Shown here in pieces: positions 43,758 through 53,002 of a DNA stretch of 64,000 bases (position 1 is its first letter; the number at the start of each line of letters is the position of its first letter). The notes beneath the pieces are model-generated. The model was given only the letters and a program-made list of their open reading frames with translations. It had not been told where the DNA came from and made no database searches. The stretch lies in contig NZ_CP011502.1 in assembly GCF_001509405.1 (NCBI RefSeq), forward strand, positions 868,001-932,000, read 5' to 3'. This DNA is from Aeromicrobium erythreum (GTDB lineage Bacteria; Actinomycetota; Actinomycetes; Propionibacteriales; Nocardioidaceae). The position numbers were made by a program, and so were the translations under genes.

Positions 43758-46274
43758 TCAGCTGGCGGCGCGGGCGCGGAGGGCGCGGGCGAGGTCGTCG
43801 CGCCCCTCGGACACGTAGCGCTTGGCGGCGGCCGGGGCGTCGGTGGAGCCGAGCCAGGCGTCGACCGCGTCGAGGGTGGCCTGGGTCGGGTTGGCCAGCG
43901 GGAAGAGGTAGACGAGCGCGACCTGGCCGATCCAGACGCCCTTGTCCTCGATCACCGTGTCGGCCATCTCGAGGTAGCGCTGGACGAACGGCTCGAGCAC
44001 GTCGGCCTGGCCCGACACCTGGAACGCCGAGGCGGTCTGGCGGCGGGTCTCGTTGGGCGTCGACGTGTCGACGACCGCCGCCTGCCACGCGGCCTCCTTG
44101 GCCTCCGACGAGGGGCGCACGGCGCGGGCCGCGGCGGCCCGCTCGCGGCCGGAGATGGTCTGGTCGCGCTCGAGCTCGGCCGCGATCTCGGCCTCGTCGG
44201 CCGCACCGAGACGCGCCAGCGCGGTCACGAGCGTCCACCGCAGGTCGGTGTCGACGTCGAGACCCGGCAGGCCGTCCTCGAGCAGGCCACGCAGCGGCTC
44301 GGGCGACGTGGCCGCCGACGCGTAGCCGCGCACGAACGCCAGCTGGTGGTCGCTGCCGGGCTCGGCGGCCTCGGCGAGGGCCCGGACCCCGGCCTCCCAG
44401 CGCTCGGCGAGCTCGGGACGCTTCTCGTCGGACGTGTACAGGTTCACCGCGGACTGGCCCTGGCGCAGCAGCGACGAGACGGCCGTCAGGTCGCTCTCGG
44501 AGCCGATGCCCGCGAGCACCAGCGACACGAAGTCCGTCGACGACAGCTCGGCGTCACGCGTCATGTCCCAGGCCGACCCCCAGCAGAGGGCACGCGGCAG
44601 CGACTCCTCGAACGCCATGTCGTGCTCGACGAGCGACGCGAACGACTGCTCGTCGAGCCGGATCTTGGCGTAGGTGAGGTCGTCGTCGTTGAGCAGCACG
44701 AGCGCCGGGCGCCGCAGACCGGCCAGCTCGGGGACCTCGGTGCGCTCGCCGCGGACGTCGGTCTCGACCCGCTCGGTGCGCACGAGGCGACCGTCGACGA
44801 CGTCGTAGAGGCCGATCGCGATGCGGTGGCGACGCAGCGTCGGGTACGCCTCGATCGCGGTCTGCTCGACGGCGAAGGACGTGAACGTGCCGTCGTCGCC
44901 GACCTCGGCGTCGGCGCGGAGCGTGTTGACGCCCGACGTCTGCAGCCACTCCTCGGCCCACGACGCCAGCTCCCGGCCCGAGGCCGCCTCCAGCTCGGTC
45001 AGGAGGTCCTGCAGCGTGGTGTTGCCGTACGCGTGCTTGGTGAAGTAGGCCCGCAGCCCGGCGAAGAAGTCCTCGACACCCACCCAGGCGACGAGCTGCT
45101 TGAGGCTCGACGCGCCCTTGGCGTAGGTGATGCCGTCGAAGTTCGCCTCGACGGCGTGCAGGTCGTAGTTGTCGGCCGCGATGGGGTGCGTGGAGGGCAG
45201 CTGGTCCTGGCGGTAGGCCCAGTTCTTGCGGTTGTTCGTGAAGCCCGTCCACGCGTCGGTGAAGCGCGTGGCCTCGACCGAGGAGTGGTGTGCCGCGAAC
45301 TCCGCGAACGACTCGTTCAGCCACAGGTCGTCCCACCACTTCATGGTCACGAGGTCGCCGAACCACATGTGCGCCATCTCGTGCAGGATCGTGTTCGCGC
45401 GCTGCTCGTAGGCGGCCACCGTCTGGCGGCTGCGGAAGATCATCTCGTCGCGGAAGGTCACGCAGCCGGCGTTCTCCATCGCGCCCATGTTGTACTCCGG
45501 CACGAACAGCTGGTCGTACTTCACGAAGGGGTACGCCATCTGGAACGCGTTCTCGAAGAACGCGAAGCCCTGCTTGGTGACGAGGAGGATGTCGTCGGCG
45601 TCGAGGTGCTCGACGAGCGACTGACGGCACCAGACGCCCAGCGGGATGTCGCCGTACTCGCCGGAGTAGACGTCGGTGACGCCGTGGTACTCCCCGGCCA
45701 CGAGGGCGGTGATGTAGGTGGACATGGTCTTCGTGGTCTCGAAGACGCGCGTGCTGACGCCGCCGTCGCCCTCGACCGTCTCCGCGACCGGGGCGTTGGA
45801 CACGACGGCCCAGTGGCTCGGCGCGGTCACGCGGAAGTCGAAGGTGGCCTTGAGGTCGGGCTGCTCGAAGGTGGTGAACACACGGCGTGCGTCGGGCACC
45901 TCGAACTGGGTGTACAGGTAGACGCGCTCGTCGGCGGGGTCGACGAAGCGGTGCAGCCCCTCGCCGGAGTGGGAGTAGGCGCAGGTGGCCTCGACGCGCA
46001 GCTCGTTCTCGGCCTGCAGGTCGGGCAGCGGGATGCGGCTGTCGGCGTAGGTGGCGGGGTCGAGCGAGGTGCCGTTGAGGGTGATCGACGCGATCTCGCC
46101 GCCGACGAGGTCGGCGAACGTGGAGGAGCCGGGCACGGCGCCGAACCGCACGGTGGTGACCGACCCGAACCTCTCCGTGCCCTGGGTCAGGTCGAGCTCG
46201 ACGACGTAGTGGTCGGTCGAGACGATGCTGGCGCGCTCGGTGGCTTCTTCACGGGTCAGGTTCGTTCCGGGCAT
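43758..46274 (-). CDS. pepN: Aminopeptidase N (M1 metallopeptidase)
   Basis: The 838-residue cytoplasmic exopeptidase has the M1 exopeptidase motif GAMENAG near residue 262 and the zinc site HEMAHMWFGD near 297, with the third ligand in WLNESFAEF near 318. A catalytic Tyr lies downstream as usual. The ERAP1-like C-terminal domain fills the second half. ATG start (MPGTNLTREEATERAS) is typical of actinobacterial PepN, whose N-terminal residues are conserved. It is monocistronic, ending against the palindrome cluster. Confidence 0.95.
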   Translation of the reverse strand: MPGTNLTREEATERASIVSTDHYVVELDLTQGTERFGSVTTVRFGAVPGSSTFADLVGGEIASITLNGTSLDPATYADSRIPLPDLQAENELRVEATCAYSHSGEGLHRFVDPADERVYLYTQFEVPDARRVFTTFEQPDLKATFDFRVTAPSHWAVVSNAPVAETVEGDGGVSTRVFETTKTMSTYITALVAGEYHGVTDVYSGEYGDIPLGVWCRQSLVEHLDADDILLVTKQGFAFFENAFQMAYPFVKYDQLFVPEYNMGAMENAGCVTFRDEMIFRSRQTVAAYEQRANTILHEMAHMWFGDLVTMKWWDDLWLNESFAEFAAHHSSVEATRFTDAWTGFTNNRKNWAYRQDQLPSTHPIAADNYDLHAVEANFDGITYAKGASSLKQLVAWVGVEDFFAGLRAYFTKHAYGNTTLQDLLTELEAASGRELASWAEEWLQTSGVNTLRADAEVGDDGTFTSFAVEQTAIEAYPTLRRHRIAIGLYDVVDGRLVRTERVETDVRGERTEVPELAGLRRPALVLLNDDDLTYAKIRLDEQSFASLVEHDMAFEESLPRALCWGSAWDMTRDAELSSTDFVSLVLAGIGSESDLTAVSSLLRQGQSAVNLYTSDEKRPELAERWEAGVRALAEAAEPGSDHQLAFVRGYASAATSPEPLRGLLEDGLPGLDVDTDLRWTLVTALARLGAADEAEIAAELERDQTISGRERAAAARAVRPSSEAKEAAWQAAVVDTSTPNETRRQTASAFQVSGQADVLEPFVQRYLEMADTVIEDKGVWIGQVALVYLFPLANPTQATLDAVDAWLGSTDAPAAAKRYVSEGRDDLARALRARAAS

Positions 46275-46330
46275 GGCGCCCACTCTATGCACCGACGGTC
46301 GGGCGTGACGCGCCGAATCCCCTCGGGTGC

Positions 46331-47005
46331 TCAGGCGCGGGTGCCCTCGAAGTACGTGAGTGCGCCGGCGCGGTCGAGCCGCACGTCGACGAGGCCGGCC
46401 GCGACGAGCCAGGAGCGCACCTCGGTGCTCCGCACGGGAGGACCGAGCACGCCGAGGGCCCGCCCGATCCGATGCCCCGGGAGGTACAGCAGGCCGGCGT
46501 CGACGCAGAAGGCGCTCCCGACGAGTCGTCCACCGGACCGCAGCACCCGCGCCAGCTCGTGCACCGCGGCCTCGGGGTCGGGGAAGCAGTGCAGGCTCGT
46601 GAACGTGAGCACGAGGTCGTAGGTCTCGTCGGCGTCGGCGAGCTGCTCCACGTCGGCCACGCGGGTCTCGACGTCGGCCGCGACGCCGAGCCGCTCGGCC
46701 TCGCCCCGCGTGCGCTCGAGCATGGCGGGCGAGATGTCGGCAGCCACGTAGTGCAGGGCGTGGTCCACCGGCAGGTCGCGCAGCACGACCCCGCCCCCGC
46801 AGGGCAGGTCCAGCACCGTGCCGCCCGCGGGCACGGCGGCGAGCTCGCGACGCGCCCGACGGTGCAGCTCCTCGACGCTCGAGCCCATGCCGACCCGCCA
46901 CAGCAGCGCCCCGAGGTGCGGGTCGCCGCTGATCCGGTCGTAGACCGCGGCCCACGGGTGGTCGCGCTGCCACGTGCCGCTCGAGTCGCGCCTGCCGTCG
47001 CTCAT
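46331..47005 (-). CDS. Class I SAM-dependent methyltransferase
   Basis: The 224-residue protein has the Rossmann methyltransferase motifs: GGTVLDLPCGGGVVLRDL (motif I), HYVAADISPAMLERTRGEAE (acidic residue for SAM ribose), VADVEQLADADETYDLVLTFTSLHCFPD (motifs II-III) and LARVLRSGGRLVGS. It belongs with the Methyltransf_11 group. Substrate unknown. It is divergent from the GCS2-family ligase by 39 bp and precedes pepN on the same strand with a 56-bp gap. Confidence 0.88.
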   Translation of the reverse strand: MSDGRRDSSGTWQRDHPWAAVYDRISGDPHLGALLWRVGMGSSVEELHRRARRELAAVPAGGTVLDLPCGGGVVLRDLPVDHALHYVAADISPAMLERTRGEAERLGVAADVETRVADVEQLADADETYDLVLTFTSLHCFPDPEAAVHELARVLRSGGRLVGSAFCVDAGLLYLPGHRIGRALGVLGPPVRSTEVRSWLVAAGLVDVRLDRAGALTYFEGTRA

Positions 47006-47044
47006 GGTGGGACGATACGACCTCGGGCCCGGACCTGCGGCAGG

Positions 47045-48205
47045 ATGGACGCCGTGGACCTTCCCTTCGCGCGCTCCGAGCGCTCGTCCGTCGGGATCGA
47101 GTGGGAGCTCGCCCTCGTCGACGCCGACTCGGGCGACCTGCGCCAGGTCGCCCAGACCGTGCTCGACGCCGTCGCCCCCGCCGGCGGGGGCGAGCACCCC
47201 CTGATCCGGCAGGAGCTGCTGCTCAACACCGTCGAGGTGGTCTCGCGCGTGCGGCGCACGGTCGCGGAGGCAGGCGCCGACCTGCAGGAGGCCATCGACG
47301 AGATCCGCACGGTCACCGACCCGCTGCGCGTCGAGCTGATGAGCGCCGGCACCCACCCGTTCGCGCGGTGGGACAACCAGAAGGTCACCGACAAGGAGCG
47401 GTACGCGACGCTCATCGACCGCACGCAGTGGTGGGGCCGGCAGATGCTCATCTACGGCGTGCACGTGCACGTCGGCATCGAGGACCGCGCGAAGGTGCTG
47501 CCCATCAGCAACGCGATGCTCGCCTACTACGGCCACCTGCAGGTGCTGAGCGCGTCGTCGCCGTTCTGGGGCGGTGAGGCCACGGGCTACGCGTCGAACC
47601 GCGCGCTGATGTTCCAGCAGCTGCCGACGGCGGGTCTGCCGTTCCACTTCCAGGAGTGGTCCGAGCTCGAGCAGTACGTCGACGACCTCACCACCACGGG
47701 CGTCATCGACGTGTTCGACGAGATCCGCTGGGACCTGCGCCCGTCGCCGAAGTTCGGCACGCTGGAGGTGCGGGTGTGCGACGGCATCCCGACCATGAGC
47801 GAGCTGCTGAGCATCTCGGCGCTCACCCACTGCCTCGTGGAGCACTTCTCGAGCGAGCTCGACGCAGGTCGCGACCTGCCCGACCTGCCGCCGTGGTTCG
47901 CGCAGGAGAACAAGTGGCGCTCGGCGCGCTACGGCATGGACTCCTGGCTGATCCTTGACCAGCACGCGCGCGAGGACCTCGTGACCGCCGACCTCTCCCG
48001 CCTCCTCCTCACCCTGGAGCCGGTCGCCGAGCGGCTCGGGTGCAGCGAAGAGCTCGCCGGCGTCGCCGACATCGTGCGCACCGGGCCGTCGTACCGACGT
48101 CAGCGTCGGGTCGCCGAGGCCCACGACGGACGTCTCGACGCCGTCGTCGCCTCGCTCGTCGCGGAGATGCGCGCCGGTCACCCCGTGCCGGTCAGCGCTC
48201 CCTGA
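47045..48205 (+). CDS. GCS2/YbdK-family carboxylate-amine ligase
   Basis: The 386-residue protein fits the glutamate-cysteine ligase type 2 family. SSVGIEWELALVDADSGDL is the family start, IRQELLLNTVEVVS follows, then HPFARWDNQKVTDKERY, MLIYGVHVHVGIEDRAK and FGTLEVRVCDGIPTMSEL. Members use ATP to join glutamate to an amine, usually cysteine. In actinobacteria they occur beside mycothiol or ergothioneine metabolism, so the physiological product here is uncertain. ATG start has only a weak AGG site. Its last 28 bp overlap the converging cbiX gene. Confidence 0.9.
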   Translation: MDAVDLPFARSERSSVGIEWELALVDADSGDLRQVAQTVLDAVAPAGGGEHPLIRQELLLNTVEVVSRVRRTVAEAGADLQEAIDEIRTVTDPLRVELMSAGTHPFARWDNQKVTDKERYATLIDRTQWWGRQMLIYGVHVHVGIEDRAKVLPISNAMLAYYGHLQVLSASSPFWGGEATGYASNRALMFQQLPTAGLPFHFQEWSELEQYVDDLTTTGVIDVFDEIRWDLRPSPKFGTLEVRVCDGIPTMSELLSISALTHCLVEHFSSELDAGRDLPDLPPWFAQENKWRSARYGMDSWLILDQHAREDLVTADLSRLLLTLEPVAERLGCSEELAGVADIVRTGPSYRRQRRVAEAHDGRLDAVVASLVAEMRAGHPVPVSAP

Positions 48206-48903
48206 GCCGCCGACGCGGTGGCGTAGCGGTCGACCACGAGGTCGACGAGCCGGGGGTCGGCCGGGTCGGCGTCGAGCAGGGGACGGCTCACGACGTCGAC
48301 GTCGCAGCGCGCCACGCGGTCGTGGAAGAACCCCGGGGCCATGAGCAGCGACGAGACCACGACCCGACGGTCGGCGTTCTGCGCCCGGACGTCGGCGACC
48401 ACGTCGTCGAGCGGACGACCGGTGCCGCCGACGTAGCCGAGCGGCACGACCTGGCCGATGGCGACGCTCAGGTCGCGGGCCATCTGCTCGAAGCAGGCCT
48501 GTGCGACCGGGTCGCTCGAGCCGGCCGACGCCATGACGACGACGTCGGCGTCCTGCGTGCCGGCCTCGAGCAGCCGGCGCACCAGGGCGCCCACGAGCCG
48601 GTCGTCGGGACCGAGGGTCGGGGCGGCCACGCAGCCGGGCGCCGACGCGGCGCGGGCGACGTCGACCCGCACGTGGAACCCCGGGGCGAGCAGCAGCGGC
48701 ACCACGACGGCGGGACCGGCGAGCCCGGCCACCACGTCGTCGGGCGTCGGCGACTGCACGTCGACGTACGCGTCACGCACGTCGACGTCGGGCAGCCGGC
48801 GACGCACCGCCTCGACGAGGCCGAGCACCGCCCGCCGACCTGCGGGGCTCGACGTGCCGTGGCTGGTCGCGACGAGCGCGGGACGGGTGGGGTGCGGGTT
48901 CAT
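48178..48903 (-). CDS. Sirohydrochlorin chelatase-like (CbiX/SirB) protein
   Basis: The 241-residue protein has ATSHGTSSPAGRRAVLGLVEAV with the metal-binding His near the N-terminus and a second copy of the fold (VVPLLLAPGFHVRVDV with His, SSLLMAPGFFHDRV). This is the long CbiX arrangement. It inserts Fe (or Co) into sirohydrochlorin; here it would finish sirohaem for NirB. It is the last gene of the nitrate operon and overlaps hemD by 4 bp (ATGA). A two-gene hemD-like/cbiX-like pair next to narK is also known in M. tuberculosis (Rv0260c-Rv0259c). Confidence 0.88.
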   Translation of the reverse strand: MNPHPTRPALVATSHGTSSPAGRRAVLGLVEAVRRRLPDVDVRDAYVDVQSPTPDDVVAGLAGPAVVVPLLLAPGFHVRVDVARAASAPGCVAAPTLGPDDRLVGALVRRLLEAGTQDADVVVMASAGSSDPVAQACFEQMARDLSVAIGQVVPLGYVGGTGRPLDDVVADVRAQNADRRVVVSSLLMAPGFFHDRVARCDVDVVSRPLLDADPADPRLVDLVVDRYATASAAQGALTGTG

Positions 48904-50021
48904 GGGTGCTCCTGCACGGCGAGGCGGTAGCCCCGCTTGACGACGGTGAGGACGGCGGACCGGCCGATCGCCTCGCGCAGGCGCGCGACGGCCATCTCGG
49001 CGGTGTGGGGGTCGGTCGACTCCCCGGGCAGGACGGCGAGCAGCTGCTCGCGGCTGCACACGGTGCCGGGCCGCTCGGCGAGCAGCCGCAGCACGGCGAG
49101 CCCGCTCGGGGAGACCGGGAGCGGCTGGTGGTCGAGCGTGGCCGTGGTGGCGTGCAGCCGAAGCTGGCCGTCGGGCAGCGCGATCGCGGCGGCGTCCTCG
49201 CCGAGGTGCACGATCAGCTCCCGCACGAGGGCCCCGAGGCGGTACCGCTCCGGCACGAGGGGCTCGAAGCCGCGGGAGACGAGCGGCTCGGCGGTCACCG
49301 GGCCGACGGCGGCGAGGGTCAGCCGGCCCGCCGCGACCAGGGCGCGCAGCGCGTCGAGACCGTCGTGCCGTTCGACGACCTCGAGCCACGCCGATGCGCC
49401 GGGCGCCGAGGTGAACACGACCGCGTCGTAGCCGCCCGCGGTCGCCGAGACCACCGAGCGCTCGACGGCCTCGGGGTCCGGCGGAGGGCCCCAGCGGTAG
49501 ACGACGAGGGTCGTCGTGACCGCCCCGCCCCCCTGCAGCGCCTTCTCGATGCCGTCGTCGCCCGCGCCGTGGTGCTGCACCGCCACGTGCAGGCCGTCGA
49601 CGCCCTCCGTCAGGAGCAGCTGCACGATCTCGGCCGACGTCTCGGACTCCGCGACCCAGTCGGGCACGAGACCCGCCGCCTGGAGCGCACCGCGCGCCTT
49701 GGGCCCGCGGGCCACGATCCGGGTCTGCGCGAGGGCCTCGACGAGGTCGTGGCCGAGGCCCGACGCCTCCGCGGTGTCCAACCAGCCGCGGAACCCGATG
49801 CCCGTGGTCACCACGAGCACGTCGGGAGGGTCGGCGACGAGCTCGCGGGTCGCGGCCAGCAGACCGGCCTCGTCGAGGTGGGATTCCACGCCGAGCGCCG
49901 ACGCGGTCGTCACCTCGGCGCCGCGCCGCTGCAGGGCGCCGGACAGCTCGTCGGCTCGCCGTTGGGCGGTCACCAGCACGGTGGTGCCGGACAGGACGGG
50001 ACGCAGGACGTTCACGATCAC
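48900..50021 (-). CDS. Uroporphyrinogen-III synthase fused to a winged helix
   Basis: The 373-residue protein has a HemD fold in residues 1-260 (TTVLVTAQRRADELSGAL, VVTTGIGFRGWLDT, DAVVFTSAPGASAWLE, VGPVTAEPLVSRGFEP). A C-terminal OmpR/PhoB-type winged helix follows (PVSPSGLAVLRLLAE, VCSREQLLAVL, TAEMAVARLREAIG, VVKRGYRLAV). The synthase part closes the tetrapyrrole ring towards sirohaem. The DNA-binding part, as in mycobacterial Rv0260c, suggests it also regulates the nitrate operon; this is inference. It starts with GTG overlapping nirD by 4 bp and overlaps cbiX similarly. Confidence 0.9.
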   Translation of the reverse strand: MIVNVLRPVLSGTTVLVTAQRRADELSGALQRRGAEVTTASALGVESHLDEAGLLAATRELVADPPDVLVVTTGIGFRGWLDTAEASGLGHDLVEALAQTRIVARGPKARGALQAAGLVPDWVAESETSAEIVQLLLTEGVDGLHVAVQHHGAGDDGIEKALQGGGAVTTTLVVYRWGPPPDPEAVERSVVSATAGGYDAVVFTSAPGASAWLEVVERHDGLDALRALVAAGRLTLAAVGPVTAEPLVSRGFEPLVPERYRLGALVRELIVHLGEDAAAIALPDGQLRLHATTATLDHQPLPVSPSGLAVLRLLAERPGTVCSREQLLAVLPGESTDPHTAEMAVARLREAIGRSAVLTVVKRGYRLAVQEHP

Positions 50022-50386
50022 CCAGTCTGCGGGACGCCGACGTGCACCACACCGTCGACGACGTCGACGGTGTAGGTGTCGAGGGCCACGTCGGGGTCGT
50101 CGAGGCAGCGTCCGGTGCGCAGGTCGAAGGCCTGCTTGTGCAGCGGCGAGACGACGATCGCGACGTCGCCGCGCGAGCCCACCAGGCCACGCGCGATGAC
50201 GTTCGCCCCGGTGAACGGGTCGCGGTGGGACACCGCGCGGACCTCGCCGGTGTCGGCGAGCCGGAACAGCGCCACCTGCCGGCCGTCGACGAGCGCGGCG
50301 GCGCCGCGGTCGGGGTGCAGGTCGTCGAGCCGGCACACGGGCACGAGCGTCGGGGACGCGTGGGGCGCGTCGAGGAACGTGGTCAC
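50018..50386 (-). CDS. nirD: Nitrite reductase small subunit NirD
   Basis: The 122-residue protein has the Rieske-like NirD fold without the usual cluster ligands: LVPVCRLDDLHPDRGAAALVDG, VALFRLADTGEVRAVSHRDPFTGANVIARGLVGS, VVSPLHKQAFDLRTGRCLDDP. It partners NirB in the cytoplasmic NADH-dependent nitrite reductase. GTG start with GGAGGA upstream; overlaps both nirB (GTGA) and hemD (GTGA). Confidence 0.93.
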   Translation of the reverse strand: MTTFLDAPHASPTLVPVCRLDDLHPDRGAAALVDGRQVALFRLADTGEVRAVSHRDPFTGANVIARGLVGSRGDVAIVVSPLHKQAFDLRTGRCLDDPDVALDTYTVDVVDGVVHVGVPQTG

Positions 50387-52956
50387 AGGGGTCCTCCGGC
50401 GGTGCGGACGGGCAGGGTGGGTCCACCGATCACGACGCCACGCTCCTCGGCCGTGGCGGGGCGCTTCTGGCCACGCTCGGGCACGTAGGCGAGGTCGGGG
50501 TCGGCGACGTCGGGGGCGTTGACGAACGACGCGAACTTGCGCAGCTTCTCGGGGTCCTCGAGGGTGGCCGCCCACTCGTCGCGGTAGCCGCCCACGTGCG
50601 CGTCCATCGCGGCGTCGAGGTCGGCGGCGATGCCGAGCGAGTCGTCGAGCACGACGGCGCGGATCGCGTCGATGCCGCCCTCGACCGACTCCACCCACGG
50701 TGCCGTGCGCTGCAGCCGGTCGGCGGTGCGCACGTAGTACATGAGGAACCGGTCGATCGCGCGGACGAGCTGCTCGGTCGTCAGGTCCTCGGCGAACAGC
50801 TGGGCGTGCCGCGGCGTGAACCCGCCGTTGCCGCCGACGTACATGTTCCAACCGTGGTCGGTGGCGATGACGCCGACGTCCTTGCCGCGCGCCTCGGCGC
50901 ACTCGCGGGCGCAGCCGGAGACGCCGAGCTTGATCTTGTGCGGCGAGCGCAGGCCGCGGTAGCGCAGCTCGAGCGCGATGGCCAGGCCCACCGAGTCCTG
51001 CACGCCGAAGCGGCACCACGTCGACCCGACGCACGACTTCACGGTGCGCAGCGACTTGCCGTACGCGTGGCCCGACTCGAACCCGGCGTCGACGAGCCGC
51101 GACCAGATGGCGGGCAGCTGCTCGATGCGCGCGCCGAACAGGTCGATGCGCTGGCCGCCGGTGATCTTCGTGTAGAGCCCGAAGTCCTTGGCGACCTCGC
51201 CGATGACGATGAGCCCCTCGGGCGTCACCTCGCCGCCGGGGATGCGCGGCACGACCGAGTACGTGCCGTCCTTCTGCATGTTGGCCATGACGTGGTCGTT
51301 GGTGTCCTGCAGGGCCGCGCGCTCGCCGTCGAGCACGTGCTCCTGGTACAGCGACGCGAGGATCGACGCGGCCACCGGGCGGCACACGTCGCAGCCGCGC
51401 CCGCGCCCGTGGGTCGTGAGCAGCTCGCTGAACGTGCGGATGCCGCTGACGCGCACGACGTCGAAGAGCTGGGCGCGGCTCAGCGAGAAGTGCTCGCACA
51501 AGTCGTTCCCGACCTCGATGCCCGCCTCGGCGAGCTGGGCGTGGAGCAGCTGCTTGACCATCGGCACGCACGAGCCGCAGCTCGTGCCGGCCTTCGTGCA
51601 CGCCTTCACGCCGGCCACGTCGGTGCAGCCCTGGTCGGTCACGGCGCAGCGCACCGTGCCGGCGGTGACGTTGTTGCACGAGCAGACGGTCGCCGCGTCG
51701 GGCAGGGCGCCCGTCGTCGGGCCCTCCGCCGACTCCGGCAGCAGCCAGGCGGACGGGTCGCCGCCGAGCGGGTGGCCGACGAGCGGACGCAGGCTGCCGT
51801 ACGCGGACGCGTCGCCGACGAGCACGCCGCCCAGGAGGGTCGAGGCGTCGTCGCTGAGGACGAGCTTCTTGTACAGGCCCTGCACGGGGTCGGCGTAGAC
51901 GACCTCGAGGCTGTCGGGCGTCGTCCCGAAGGCGTCGCCGAAGCTGGCGACGTCGACCCCGAGCAGCTTGAGCTTCGTCGACAGGTCGGCGTCGGCGAAC
52001 GTGGCCTCGCCGCCGAGCAGACGGTCGGCCACCACCTCCGCCATCGTGTAGCCCGGCCCGACCAGCCCCCAGACCCGGTCGGACACGCAGGCGACCTCGC
52101 CGACGGCGTAGACGGCGGGGTCGCTCGTGCGGCACCCCTCGTCGGCGAGCACCCCGCCGCGCGGGTGCACCGCCAGCCCGGCGCCGCGGGCGAGCTCGTC
52201 GCGCGGACGGACACCCGTGGCGAACACGACGACGTCGACGTCGAGCGGGTCGCCGGACGCGAACTCCATCCGCTCCACCCGGCCGGCGTCGTCGGCGACC
52301 ACGCGCGACGTCGCGGTCGACGTCCGGACCGCCACGCCGAGGCCCTCGACCAGCCGGCGCAGCGCCTCGCCGCCGCCTGCGTCGACCTGGACCGGCATGA
52401 GCCGGTCGGCGAACTCGACCACGGTGGTCTCGGTGCCGAGCGCGGTGAGGGCGCCGGCGGCCTCCAGGCCCAGGAGCCCGCCGCCGACGACCGCGCCGCG
52501 GACGGGGCGGCCCAGCGCGGCCTCGCGCTCGGACACCCAGGTGCGCAGGGCGTCGAGGTCGTCGACCGTCCGGTAGACGAAGCAGCCGCGCAGGTCGGCG
52601 CCCTCCACCGGCGGCACGGCCGCGTACGAGCCGGTGGCCAGGACGAGCGCGTCGTAGCGCCGCTCCTGCCCGCCGACGACGACCGTGCGCGCCGACGCGT
52701 CGACCGACTCGACCGCCGTGCCCGTGTGCAGCGTGACCCCGGGGGTGTCCCACAACGACGCGTCGCCGAGCAGCAGCTCCTCGGGTCCGGAGAGGTCGAA
52801 GTAGCTGGTCAGCGCCACCCGGTCGTACGGGGCGTGCACCTCCTCGCCGTAGACCTCCACGTCCCACCGCGAGGTCGCGTCGCGCTCCACGAGGGCTTCG
52901 ACGAGACGACGGGCGACCATGCCGGCTCCGGCCACGACCAGGGTGCTGCGTTCCAT
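50383..52956 (-). CDS. nirB: NADH-dependent nitrite reductase large subunit NirB
   Basis: The 857-residue enzyme reduces nitrite to ammonium. Order: FAD domain (TLVVAGAGMVARRLVEALVE), NAD domain (GAVVGGGLLGLEAAGALTALG), a BFD-like [2Fe-2S] region (VCSCNNVTAGTVRCAV then TSCGSCVP, about residues 425-465). Then the nitrite/sulfite reductase ferredoxin-like and catalytic parts with SCVGSTWCRFGVQDS (about 640) and GVSGCARECAEARGKD (about 678), the Cys set binding [4Fe-4S]-sirohaem. I start at ATG MERSTLVV because the FAD motif begins directly after; an upstream in-frame ATG adds 24 unrelated residues. A 46-bp gap separates it from the upstream flavoprotein gene. Confidence 0.95.
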   Translation of the reverse strand: MERSTLVVAGAGMVARRLVEALVERDATSRWDVEVYGEEVHAPYDRVALTSYFDLSGPEELLLGDASLWDTPGVTLHTGTAVESVDASARTVVVGGQERRYDALVLATGSYAAVPPVEGADLRGCFVYRTVDDLDALRTWVSEREAALGRPVRGAVVGGGLLGLEAAGALTALGTETTVVEFADRLMPVQVDAGGGEALRRLVEGLGVAVRTSTATSRVVADDAGRVERMEFASGDPLDVDVVVFATGVRPRDELARGAGLAVHPRGGVLADEGCRTSDPAVYAVGEVACVSDRVWGLVGPGYTMAEVVADRLLGGEATFADADLSTKLKLLGVDVASFGDAFGTTPDSLEVVYADPVQGLYKKLVLSDDASTLLGGVLVGDASAYGSLRPLVGHPLGGDPSAWLLPESAEGPTTGALPDAATVCSCNNVTAGTVRCAVTDQGCTDVAGVKACTKAGTSCGSCVPMVKQLLHAQLAEAGIEVGNDLCEHFSLSRAQLFDVVRVSGIRTFSELLTTHGRGRGCDVCRPVAASILASLYQEHVLDGERAALQDTNDHVMANMQKDGTYSVVPRIPGGEVTPEGLIVIGEVAKDFGLYTKITGGQRIDLFGARIEQLPAIWSRLVDAGFESGHAYGKSLRTVKSCVGSTWCRFGVQDSVGLAIALELRYRGLRSPHKIKLGVSGCARECAEARGKDVGVIATDHGWNMYVGGNGGFTPRHAQLFAEDLTTEQLVRAIDRFLMYYVRTADRLQRTAPWVESVEGGIDAIRAVVLDDSLGIAADLDAAMDAHVGGYRDEWAATLEDPEKLRKFASFVNAPDVADPDLAYVPERGQKRPATAEERGVVIGGPTLPVRTAGGPL

Positions 52957-53002
52957 GTCGACGACGCTAGGCAGCCCGTGTGTCGGGTCCCGACGCCGCC
53001 GG

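Noticed and set aside
43713-46622. A 969-codon open frame antisense to pepN
   Set aside because: The translation is compositionally biased without motifs, and pepN on the other strand has all M1 peptidase signatures.
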